DNA of 64,000 nucleotides from Rhizobium oryzicola (GTDB lineage Bacteria > Pseudomonadota > Alphaproteobacteria > Rhizobiales > Rhizobiaceae). How positions within the stretch are numbered: position 1 is the first letter of the stretch; the number at the start of each line of letters is the position of its first letter. Shown in pieces: positions 16,976 through 24,671 of the stretch. The notes below the pieces were generated by a model. It was not told where the DNA came from and made no database searches. It saw nothing but the letters and a program-made list of their open reading frames with translations. Location: NCBI RefSeq assembly GCF_030504645.1, contig NZ_JAUKWQ010000001.1, forward strand, positions 434,001-498,000, read 5' to 3'. Position numbers and translations under genes: made by a program.

Positions 16976-17081
16976 ATCCATATCCCAAATGCCTACGGCC
17001 CTGATCCTAGGCAGGTACTTCAATACCCGCCCGCCTACTCGCTTTATGCGCGCCGCCTGCTGCGTGCGCAACCTCGATTAG

Positions 17082-17258
17082 CTATTGTTTGGCGACCGCC
17101 CGCACTTTACGCCCCGTTGCCGCCTCGATAGCGGCCCCCAAGTTCGTGATGCCGGGGTGATAGTAGAAAAGCCCAGGCTTCTCACCTTTTCCCTCTAATG
17201 TGACGTGCCCCTCTAGCCAACCATCCGGCTTTGTCGGTGGGGTGCGCTTAAGTGCCAT
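17082..17258 (-). CDS. Short protein downstream of the primase (58 residues or more)
   Basis: The frame reads MALKRTPPTKPDGWLEGHV and onward, ending GRKVRAVAKQ at TAG 17082. From the ATG at 17258 it is 58 residues. The same frame remains open upstream to about 17435 with no start codon. It abuts the primase frame at a G6 run, so it may be the C-terminal tail of the primase reached by a +1 frameshift or separated by a single-base insertion. No family recognised. Confidence 0.5.
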   Translation of the reverse strand: MALKRTPPTKPDGWLEGHVTLEGKGEKPGLFYYHPGITNLGAAIEAATGRKVRAVAKQ

Positions 17259-17337
17259 TCTGGCGGCGTCTACAGAGGCCCACCTATGAGGATCGGCAGC
17301 TACAGCGGCACCGGGGCTGCAAAATATCAGCTTCGGA

Positions 17338-17403
17338 TGTTCGGAGAACGTAGGTGTGTTCGGAGCAAGGATGTTCGGAGAATGCGACGCCTTGTTCGGA
17401 GAA
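17338..17403. repeat. Four iteron-like TGTTCGGAG direct repeats
   Basis: TGTTCGGAG(A/C)A begins at 17338, 17357, 17372 and 17393 (spacings 19, 15 and 21). The cluster lies immediately downstream of the primase-helicase stop codon. Short direct repeats beside a replication gene are typical of iteron origins, and P4-type satellites use such repeats as primase-helicase binding sites. The functional reading is inference. Confidence 0.6.
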
Positions 17404-17409
17404 GCATCG

Positions 17410-20400
17410 CTATCCGCAGCTTCCCCCCTGGAACTCTACATTCCCGCGAAAGTGCTTTGAAATCATGGCTTTGATGGCTTCGTCTCGGACGAAAGCAACG
17501 GTCCAACGGCGCTTATTTGCGGGCAATTCGCGGAATTTAATGGGACGATGAATTCGCATAAAGTGCATAGGATCACCCTCCCTATTATATATAGCACTTT
17601 GCGCGGATTCATCGGGAATAAAGGAGGCCTCCACCGCGATAGCCATCAGCCGTGACAAATGCCGGTCATCGAACTTCCGGCCATGGATCGCCTCCATGAG
17701 CCCCGGATGCGTCGTAACGATGCCGCCATTTGCCATCAGGTCAGCAACCTCTGTCCGCAGCTTCTGGATAGCCGCATAGTCGCGAGCCTCAGCTTTGAGG
17801 CCGCCAGCCGAAACGCTGCCCCACTGGCGAACCGTGACCTCATCAGCGGGGAAAATGTCCGACGCATCACTCATGATGATCACGCGCTGCCGGATCGGCT
17901 TGCCGTCTTCACCGACCTTCACCCAACGCGTGCGGCACCGCTCGGCAGCCTGGAGCGCAGCGGAACGGCGCTCCCACCGCAGATAGTCCGCTGCCGTGTC
18001 ATCGTCCGGCAGGTACTCGCGATCCGCCGACATGGTCCATTGATCGGGCATCAGCCAGCGCCCCGCCAACCGCATGGCCTTCTCGCGGATCGCTTCCGGG
18101 GGCTGATGCGCGTCGATATAGACAACCAGCCCTGCGCGCTCATAATCGTTTGTGCCTGCGCTTTTGCCGCGCTCCAGCATGTTCGCCCCGGCACCGGCAA
18201 AGATCGCGCTGCGGTGCTTCTCCGGGGCGATGATCACCGATTTGTCGGCACCGGCCTCTGCAACAGCCTCCGAAACTATTGCTGACAGCGTCAGCCGGTT
18301 ATGCGCCCCAAGATCGACATTCGCACGCTTGCGGTTTGTCATCCCCAACTTGCTGCTGGCAAACGGCACACCGCGCCATTGTTCGACCCGAACAGTCTTC
18401 GCCAGCGGTGGGCGCGTGATTTCAATGGCAGGTAGGAAATTTGGCCGTTCGATCCGCCCGCGCTTGTGGTAACTGAAGACTTCGCGAAGCCATTCCGTCC
18501 GCTCAGGCGTACCGTTCAATAGGATAATCCGCTCGACTCCGGCCTCGGGTTCCAGCCAGGAAGAATGAATGCGCGACAGTGGCAGGATGCGAACGAATAC
18601 CTTGCCGCCGCGCTCGATGAAGCGAATGCGACCGGTTTCCGCGTTGTATTCGCGCCGCAGGCACTCATCTGCCAGGGCAGCCCACGCTTCCGCTGTGCGG
18701 ATCGACACTGCCCGCTGCCGTCCCAAAGATTCGATATCGGCAAGATTGCTTTTCGCGGTCAAAGCCGCACGGCGCAAGGTGCTGGAAACGTAGCCGGCCA
18801 ATCGCGCCAAGGCTTCCGCGCTGCGGGGGCCGATATCAGCCAGCATGGCGGCTTCCCGCGATCCATCCGACATCAATACCCCGACGGCGTTCAAACGCAC
18901 TCCTGCGCGCTCTCTGATGGCGCGAAGCACCATCTCACCATCTGCCAGCAACCGCTCCCAAGCTTGGCGAGCGGCTTCGCCCTTGGGCGGCGGGAGGTCC
19001 GGCACCGTCAGGAAACGTTCAAGTTCGATTTCGATGGCATCAGCGCCCAAGGCGAGCGGCGTGATTGATTCATCGATCACGATGGCGCGCGGGCGGATAT
19101 GATCCGGGCGGGGCTGAAACAGCATGCTTGTCGCGGTAAAATACGAACGTCCTTCCACCCCCGAACGGGCATTCCACACGGGGCACGACTGCCAGAACGG
19201 GCAGCGTTGATCTTCGTCCACCGCATCGACGCCACAGAGACCCCCCGCAGACAATCCCGCCTTGCGGGCGGCTTCCGCCTCCCGGTGGCGCTTGCAAATC
19301 GGTTCGCCGTCCTGCACGGCAGTCTGCCCCGGCCACCACGTGCCAGCATCGGCACCGGCCACAGCCTGGAAGCCGGTAAGCGTTTCCTTGGCGAGGTGAT
19401 GCGACGGCGCCGCATAGACAAACGAAACCCGCGCCATAGCCAGCAGGGGAAACAGTTCCTCACGGGCTGCCGTGGTTTTGCCAAGGCCCGGATAAACGTT
19501 AATCTGCTGCACCGGCACCGGGCATTTTGGGGCGGGCGCATTGATGATCCGCTGCGCGTCTCGAATCTGAATCCGACGAACCTTTCGCAGTCGGTGGAGT
19601 TCCTTGTAAGTCTCGCCAACTTCCGCCTTCAATGCCCGTACGTGGTCGCGAGCCGCCGCCGCCGCGTGATCATCATCGGTGCGAATAAGTTGGTCGAAGC
19701 TGGCTTCCGCCGCTGCCAGTGCTGCCCGACTATCGGCAAGCTCTTGCTCCGCAAGCTCAATGCGCGGATCGTTTTTGAAGTCTTCAACGGCCTGCTTTGC
19801 GGCGTCCACCTTTGCGCGGTGCCGCTCTATGGCGGCGGAGCGGTCGCCAGCAATCGCAAGGGCGGCTTGATCGCTAAGACGCTCCCGAACTTCCTTGGCA
19901 GCGGCAAGGGCGGCTGCATTGGCTTCTGCTGCGTCAAAGGCGTCATCATTGGCGGGTTCCTCCACCAAACGCGGATTCTCGCCACCGGCATCGATCACCA
20001 GCCATGTACGCCCGCCATTGATGCGCATCCGTACTGCGGGCATAGCTGCTAATTCAGCCCGGATTGCCGCGTGGCGGGCATCGGATAGGCCAAGGCGATC
20101 ATCCAGCCACCGGAAGGCTTCCGCCTCTGACAGCCGAAGCGCGGCGGCAACAAGGCGAACCGGCGAATAGGCGCGGTTGTTATCGCCAAAATCCACGATG
20201 CCGACATTATCGATATGCAGATTGCGCTTGCGCTTGGAGAGTGGGCGCCCGGTGCCGGATCCTCTCCAGTGGGCGACCGCGCAGTATCCGCCGCCGCGCT
20301 TCGGCTTTAGGCCGTACAGGCCAAGGTCATGAATCCAGCTGTCAAGGTTCTCAAGCGCGGCAACAGTGAAGCTGCCGCGATCCTCTACATTGCCGGGGGT

Positions 20401-21252
20401 GCGGCGTTCGATGGTAGCCGGTTCGACTCCCATCGCGTCGGCAAGGTTACGGGCAAATTGTTCCAGCCATTCAGCATCAACGAACGGAAGCTTTTCACGC
20501 GGCGTATCCAAAAGCGTGTCGGGCGAGACCCAAACGTATTGCTTGCCCGATGGATGCCATGTAGGCGGCAAGACCGACTGCGAACCGGCACCGGCCAATA
20601 GGTCGATCACATGAGCGCCAACTGTCAGCTTCGAACGCCCCATGTCTTCCGGGCAGCGGACGTATTGCAGAAATCCTTTGCTGCCCTTACGGCGAACGCG
20701 AACGCCGACCAGCCCCGCAAGCCCACACTCGACAGCCTCCAGAAAAGCCGGATCGTCGGAATCGACATCGATTCCTAGCAGCCCGCCAACGTGGTGGACT
20801 CCGACGCCTTGAACGGGTGCCCGCTTGGCGACTTCAAGGTCCGCGTAGAGAATGCCGCCTTCCTCGTAGGAAGTGGCGTCAATGGATTGCCAGCTTTCCA
20901 GCGGCTTCCAACGCGGGTCGTAGGGACGGACAAAAAAGCGGCCATCCACATAGGACGGCCACCCTTCTTCGCGGGCGACGGCGATTTCGTCGGGGTGCCA
21001 CATGCCTCGATAGAGGGCAGGCCGCTTGTTGAAGCCAACCGGCAGCGGGCAATAGCCATTTTCCAGCAACGCGGCGTAGCTGGCACGGAAGGCGTTTGTG
21101 AAATGGAGGTATTCTATCGTCCAGCAACCCGCATAGCGAGATTGCACCAATCGGTAAGAGGCGTTTGTGAATCTGGGAGACTCTTCCGCGACGGAAGATG
21201 CTTGCAGGTTAGCGGTCTTTCCGCCTAGAATAGTAAACGTCATCGGGTCCAC
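17410..21252 (-). CDS. Primase-polymerase/helicase fusion, replication protein of the element
   Basis: This 1280-residue protein is the largest gene of the element. Residues about 60-260 resemble an archaeo-eukaryotic-type primase-polymerase: CPLPVGFNKRP, the acidic pair in LLGIDVDSDD near 160, and PTWHPSGKQYVW near 230. A coiled-coil-like region at about 440-570 follows (Ala/Glu/Lys rich). A P-loop VYPGLGKTTAA lies near 588 and a Walker B-like AIVIDES near 720, with helicase-type sequence beyond. It probably primes and unwinds element DNA at its own origin. The helicase superfamily cannot be fixed by eye. The end lies at a G6 run with an alternative tail in another frame. Confidence 0.8.
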   Translation of the reverse strand: MDPMTFTILGGKTANLQASSVAEESPRFTNASYRLVQSRYAGCWTIEYLHFTNAFRASYAALLENGYCPLPVGFNKRPALYRGMWHPDEIAVAREEGWPSYVDGRFFVRPYDPRWKPLESWQSIDATSYEEGGILYADLEVAKRAPVQGVGVHHVGGLLGIDVDSDDPAFLEAVECGLAGLVGVRVRRKGSKGFLQYVRCPEDMGRSKLTVGAHVIDLLAGAGSQSVLPPTWHPSGKQYVWVSPDTLLDTPREKLPFVDAEWLEQFARNLADAMGVEPATIERRTPGNVEDRGSFTVAALENLDSWIHDLGLYGLKPKRGGGYCAVAHWRGSGTGRPLSKRKRNLHIDNVGIVDFGDNNRAYSPVRLVAAALRLSEAEAFRWLDDRLGLSDARHAAIRAELAAMPAVRMRINGGRTWLVIDAGGENPRLVEEPANDDAFDAAEANAAALAAAKEVRERLSDQAALAIAGDRSAAIERHRAKVDAAKQAVEDFKNDPRIELAEQELADSRAALAAAEASFDQLIRTDDDHAAAAARDHVRALKAEVGETYKELHRLRKVRRIQIRDAQRIINAPAPKCPVPVQQINVYPGLGKTTAAREELFPLLAMARVSFVYAAPSHHLAKETLTGFQAVAGADAGTWWPGQTAVQDGEPICKRHREAEAARKAGLSAGGLCGVDAVDEDQRCPFWQSCPVWNARSGVEGRSYFTATSMLFQPRPDHIRPRAIVIDESITPLALGADAIEIELERFLTVPDLPPPKGEAARQAWERLLADGEMVLRAIRERAGVRLNAVGVLMSDGSREAAMLADIGPRSAEALARLAGYVSSTLRRAALTAKSNLADIESLGRQRAVSIRTAEAWAALADECLRREYNAETGRIRFIERGGKVFVRILPLSRIHSSWLEPEAGVERIILLNGTPERTEWLREVFSYHKRGRIERPNFLPAIEITRPPLAKTVRVEQWRGVPFASSKLGMTNRKRANVDLGAHNRLTLSAIVSEAVAEAGADKSVIIAPEKHRSAIFAGAGANMLERGKSAGTNDYERAGLVVYIDAHQPPEAIREKAMRLAGRWLMPDQWTMSADREYLPDDDTAADYLRWERRSAALQAAERCRTRWVKVGEDGKPIRQRVIIMSDASDIFPADEVTVRQWGSVSAGGLKAEARDYAAIQKLRTEVADLMANGGIVTTHPGLMEAIHGRKFDDRHLSRLMAIAVEASFIPDESAQSAIYNREGDPMHFMRIHRPIKFRELPANKRRWTVAFVRDEAIKAMISKHFRGNVEFQGGSCG

Positions 21253-21470
21253 GGCGCTGTGTGGATCGCTTCAGCGGGGCGCGTCAACGCCTTCGATGAC
21301 CTAGTTTCTCCGGGCCTCCATCCGCCAAGATGTGAGGCCCAAATCTTTTCAGGCCATTGCTAGAAGCGAATGCTTCATTATGCCCTTGCGGGCGGCTAAA
21401 GGTATAATCCCCCCGACCCCCAACTTGCGTCAACCCCCTCAAAGTATCGGGGTTCACACCTGCATGTATC

Positions 21471-21514
21471 CAATAAGAAAATTTATGGCATATCTCCGAT
21501 AAGAAATCTTATCG
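21471..21514. promoter_or_regulatory. Operator-like palindromes upstream of the primase
   Basis: The 452-base gap 21253-21704 between the divergent primase and the 21705 gene is otherwise gene-free. It contains CGATAAGA-AA-TCTTATCG (21497-21514), a perfect dyad. A related half-degenerate copy, AATAAGAAAATTTAT, lies at 21472-21486. A TATAAT box lies at 21403, and a small GAAGC/GCTTC hairpin at 21363-21376. The region is AT-rich relative to the element. It is a likely control region, and an origin is also possible. Confidence 0.55.
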
Positions 21515-21704
21515 ACTTCTCAAGAATATTTTAGATGTTGGGAAACTTCCCATCTCTTACTTGCCTGTGCCCGCCGCGCTAGGCAACGCGACGGGCTGGA
21601 GGCAATCGACAAGGAGTCCTGCAACGGTGCGCGGCGGATGCACGTCTTGTCAAATGTCGGTGCCGCCCGCGAGGATGGGGGTAGGCAAGACATCGGAGCG
21701 ACAG

Positions 21705-22508
21705 ATGGGCAATAAAGTCATTACGGTTCGTTTGACGGAGCAACAGGTGCAGTTGCTTTCCGAATTGGCAGCCGATCCGGCGCTGGCACTCGCTTCGCTT
21801 GCGGGATTGGAGTTCATTCGCGCTTGCTTCACCACCTGCGAATCGAACCCGAACACCGTAAGATTTGACCTGGATGAGTCGGTTTTCCAAGAGATCGACG
21901 GAGAGGGCTTACGCCTTGGCCTAAAGGCGCCCGACATCATCCGCCAGCGGGCAGGGTTGCCCATTCGCGGCGGTGCGCGAGACGGTGCAGGCCCAAAGTT
22001 TTCCAAGCCGAAAATCGCGCTGAAGGACCGACCCGACACTGTAGCTCCAGCCACCCGCGCAGCCTTCCCGGCACCGGCTGGACGCATCGAACACGTTTGG
22101 ATTTCGGCCAACCGCCTGGAAGCGGATATCGTCCGCACTCAAGCCCGCGACCACGGCGGAAAGCCGTCTGACGCCTTCCGGCATCGGATGGGATTGCTGC
22201 CACTGCGCGCCCTGGAGCGCCCCGCTCAACGGGGCAGTATCGCCGTCGCCTTTGCGGAAAACGAACTGGCAGCGATCCGCGCCGCAATCGCGGCTGAGGA
22301 ATCGGTGTCCGGTGTCCGGGAGACGCTGCCCGCGTTCGTTCGCCAGCTAGCCGGGTTCAGCCCCGAACCGGCCACCGAGCTCCGGCCAAAGGCGGTGCGG
22401 CCCTATACCGATTCGGAATGGGCCGCATTTCTTGACGGCGCTGACCTGCCGGAGCAACCGGCACCAGCACAGAAACCCTACAACCTTCTAGATCTCGACG
22501 CGGCATAG
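21705..22508 (+). CDS. Element protein of unknown function, possible DNA-binding N-terminus
   Basis: A 267-residue protein. The N-terminal MGNKVITVRLTEQQVQLLSEL resembles a ribbon-helix-helix-like or MobC-like segment. A Pro/Arg-rich middle follows, then a segment with WISANRLEADIVRTQARDHGGKPSDAF, and a C-terminus with PYTDSEWAAFLDG. The ATG at 21705 follows GGAGCG; the frame stays open 48 codons upstream with no better start. It is divergent from the primase and starts 453 bases away. Function unknown. Confidence 0.6.
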   Translation: MGNKVITVRLTEQQVQLLSELAADPALALASLAGLEFIRACFTTCESNPNTVRFDLDESVFQEIDGEGLRLGLKAPDIIRQRAGLPIRGGARDGAGPKFSKPKIALKDRPDTVAPATRAAFPAPAGRIEHVWISANRLEADIVRTQARDHGGKPSDAFRHRMGLLPLRALERPAQRGSIAVAFAENELAAIRAAIAAEESVSGVRETLPAFVRQLAGFSPEPATELRPKAVRPYTDSEWAAFLDGADLPEQPAPAQKPYNLLDLDAA

Positions 22509-22520
22509 GAGCCCCAACGC

Positions 22521-22748
22521 ATGATTACCATCTACAACCCCACCGAACGACTCGTACGGATCTGCATCCCGTCGCAGGTTGGAAGAATGGCGAGCGCCGT
22601 CGAGGTGCTCTATGACCGACGCCCCGGCTTCATCGATATCGAGGCAAGCTCGGATGAAGTCGTTGACGACCCCGACGCGGAAAAGGAGTTGCTTCGCGAG
22701 CGTCCCGGCCTGGAGGCGGTGGGGCTGATTTTCGGGGTGTCGGGGTAG
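22521..22748 (+). CDS. Small acidic element protein
   Basis: A 75-residue protein starting MITIYNPTERLVRICIPSQVG, rich in Asp/Glu in the second half (EVVDDPDAEKELLRE). It starts 12 bases after the stop of the 21705 gene with GGAG upstream, so the two are co-transcribed. No family recognised. Confidence 0.55.
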   Translation: MITIYNPTERLVRICIPSQVGRMASAVEVLYDRRPGFIDIEASSDEVVDDPDAEKELLRERPGLEAVGLIFGVSG

Positions 22749-22756
22749 GTTCGGCG

Positions 22757-23713
22757 CTATGCCGGATTGGCTCGTAGAGGGATCTGAGAATCGTGGATCT
22801 TTACCCACTCAGAAAACTGAGTTGTTTCGTTGTATTTGGGCCGGAGCGTATGAACGAGTGCATCAAACACTTCCGCAGGAAACTGGCACGGCCCGATTAT
22901 GATCCGCTCAAGGAGGTCAACGAGCCGCACAGGTTCGGCCCCGCCACAGTTTAGTGGCATAGAATAGACAACTTGAGGCGTATTGCCGAACGTATGGACG
23001 AAACGTTCGCAATCGGCTGGGTGCGCATCGGGCGCGATAATCGCTCGCCATTCTCGCTCCTCCTCAAATGCCCTGTGTTTTGTGCATATCGTCGCTGCGG
23101 CCAGCCACCGAAGACCGGACTGAATGGCGTCATCCGCAGTCGTTAAGTGCGCCCTTATCGCCATAGTCCCATCTCTTACAGACCGCTCCCACTCCCCCAC
23201 GGCGTCAGAAAATGAGTCTTCATCTGCATAGAAGACCGGTGAAGCCCATTGGCCCCGCATCTGGAAAAGACGCATCAGCTTATCCGCGTGGAATACCAGT
23301 GCGACGCCGGAATTGCGTCCATATGCTCGCCACATAGAGAGTCGGCCAAATCTGTCATCCTCCGGGCCATGCTCTGAGACGCACGCAACGAAACTGTTCC
23401 AACGAAACTTCCATTCGTTGGCCATAAACAAATGCCAAATGGCGGTCCCAAGATCTTCTCCAATATGGGAGAAGGCTTGATTGAGCGCGGCGGTAATCCT
23501 CTCCTGATGCCTGGACAGGTGCGACAAACCCCAATGTAATTCGGCACTATCATTCATGCATTGGCTTTTCCTTAGCCAAAGCTTCTCACCGCTTATGATC
23601 TTCAATGCGGTGTCAGCGTCGGTGTAATAGGCGAAGCGGCGACCGCTGTCCCTGAACTGCTGCATCTGCCGGAAGGCTATCGGACTAAAGATCTGTTCTA
23701 AGTCATCTGACAT
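22757..23713 (-). CDS. DUF2971 family protein, distal cargo gene
   Basis: A 318-residue protein with the DUF2971 signature: FAYYTDADTALKIISGEKLWL followed by the conserved MNDSAEL, the central SFVACVSEHGPEDDRFGRLSMWRAYG, and the EEREWRAII motif before the C-terminus. The start at 23713 follows AAGGA; the frame is open for 53 more codons. DUF2971 genes recur on mobile elements and in defence-gene neighbourhoods, but no activity is established here. It is the last gene before attR, the usual cargo position. Confidence 0.8.
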   Translation of the reverse strand: MSDDLEQIFSPIAFRQMQQFRDSGRRFAYYTDADTALKIISGEKLWLRKSQCMNDSAELHWGLSHLSRHQERITAALNQAFSHIGEDLGTAIWHLFMANEWKFRWNSFVACVSEHGPEDDRFGRLSMWRAYGRNSGVALVFHADKLMRLFQMRGQWASPVFYADEDSFSDAVGEWERSVRDGTMAIRAHLTTADDAIQSGLRWLAAATICTKHRAFEEEREWRAIIAPDAHPADCERFVHTFGNTPQVVYSMPLNCGGAEPVRLVDLLERIIIGPCQFPAEVFDALVHTLRPKYNETTQFSEWVKIHDSQIPLRANPA

Positions 23714-23967
23714 GCATGCAAGATCCTTTTCGCGATCGATAGCAAAAATATTAGATCGATTCTCGTCATGATTGCTATTGGGAGCCACAACCATGGCGGC
23801 CCGCACCACATGTTTTCCGCAGAGCGACGTCAAAAAAATCTTCGCGCCGCTGTGCCACCACCTGCGCCCCAAGTTGTGCTACACGACACTAACGGCGCGA
23901 TCACATTTCCTTCACTAAGTCATTGACATTAAATTTTTATTTTGACGATTTCTACAAAGGTTTTGAG

Positions 23968-23983
23968 CCCTTCACCCGCTCCA
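23968..23983 (+). repeat. attR, copy of the tRNA-Gly 3' end
   Basis: CCCTTCACCCGCTCCA, identical to 10272-10287, with no tRNA around it. This marks the right boundary of the element. The 353 bases between the DUF2971 start and the next gene contain only this site and AT-rich sequence. Confidence 0.93.
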
Positions 23984-24066
23984 GTTTCCTGACTGAAGCT
24001 TGGCGCTTCGCATGAACGCGAAAGAGGCCCCAAATGGAGCCTCTTGCCTTTGTCGTTCTCTAGCGC

Positions 24067-24459
24067 TTACATCCAGTAAGGCGGCACGCCGTAATAATCA
24101 TAGATGGTCGGGTCTTTGTGACGATAGAATCGATCGTCCTCCAGATCCTCATAACGCGGCGCGCCAATGATCTGATCCTTGGTGAGATCGATCCGATAGC
24201 CATCGAGCTGCTCGTCATACTGAAGCTTTTCCCAGGGCAGCGGGTAGTAATCATCTCCAATTCCCAAGAAGCCGCCGAAGCTCAATACCGCATAGGCGAC
24301 GCGGCCCCCGCGCTTCTCAAGGATCAGGCGCGAGATGCTGCCGATCCGCTTGCCATCGGCACCATAAACGCTAGTGCCTTCCACCTTGTCGCTGGCGATG
24401 AGCGCGTAGGTTTCCTTCACATACGGATCCTGACCAGCTTTGGGTTCCTGATGCAACAT
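24067..24459 (-). CDS. PRC-barrel domain protein
   Basis: This 130-residue protein has one PRC-barrel: ASDKVEGTSVYGADGKRIG, then ISRLILEKRGGRVAYAVLSFGG, and the closing YYPLPWEKLQYDEQLDGYRID. PRC-barrel proteins bind partner proteins or RNA, and in rhizobia they often appear as stress-induced small proteins. The C-terminus is Tyr-rich (YDYYGVPPYWM). An imperfect hairpin lies after its stop (24023-24044). It is the first chromosomal gene after attR. The specific role is unknown. Confidence 0.85.
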   Translation of the reverse strand: MLHQEPKAGQDPYVKETYALIASDKVEGTSVYGADGKRIGSISRLILEKRGGRVAYAVLSFGGFLGIGDDYYPLPWEKLQYDEQLDGYRIDLTKDQIIGAPRYEDLEDDRFYRHKDPTIYDYYGVPPYWM

Positions 24460-24548
24460 GGGTTACCTCCTCTTGCTGCTGACTGTGCATTCCCAACGTT
24501 TTCCGTTGGAGCAAGTTCCCATATTCGCCCAAAGCCACCGCACTCATA

Positions 24549-24564
24549 TTGACGCTTACGTCAA
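24549..24564. promoter_or_regulatory. TTGACG-N4-CGTCAA palindrome upstream of fadD
   Basis: The sequence is TTGACGCTTACGTCAA, lying 108 bases before the fadD start, in the 212-base gap between the divergent PRC-barrel gene and fadD. A related dyad precedes the acyl-CoA dehydrogenase operon at 46775. LiuR/FadR-type regulators of fatty-acid genes use similar ACGT-containing dyads. The regulator is not identified. Confidence 0.5.
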
Positions 24565-24671
24565 AGTTACTTAGCTTTGTGTTGACGGCTGTGATGAGAC
24601 CCGTCGAATAATCAGGTGCCGGTTGGAGTGGAGGCCAAACGGCGATAACCTGAAATGGAGGAGGAAACCGC

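Larger units (their letters stand above)
10272..23983. mobile_element. 13.7-kb integrated element in tRNA-Gly, satellite-like
   Basis: The element is bounded by a 16-bp direct repeat identical to the 3' end of tRNA-Gly (10272-10287 and 23968-23983), with a tyrosine integrase directly beside the tRNA. Inside are a small excisionase/AlpA-like protein, a 1280-residue primase-helicase, several orphan genes, two small exported proteins and a distal DUF2971 gene. No structural, lysis, conjugation or relaxase genes are recognisable. The architecture resembles P4-like or PICI-like phage satellites or a minimal replicating genomic island. That class assignment is inference; the integration itself is well supported. 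Confidence 0.9.

Noticed and set aside
17286-17551. Plus-strand frames with repeated CSE/FGE residues opposite the primase end
   Set aside because: The residue repeats are caused by the TGTTCGGAG DNA repeats; there is no supported start or domain.
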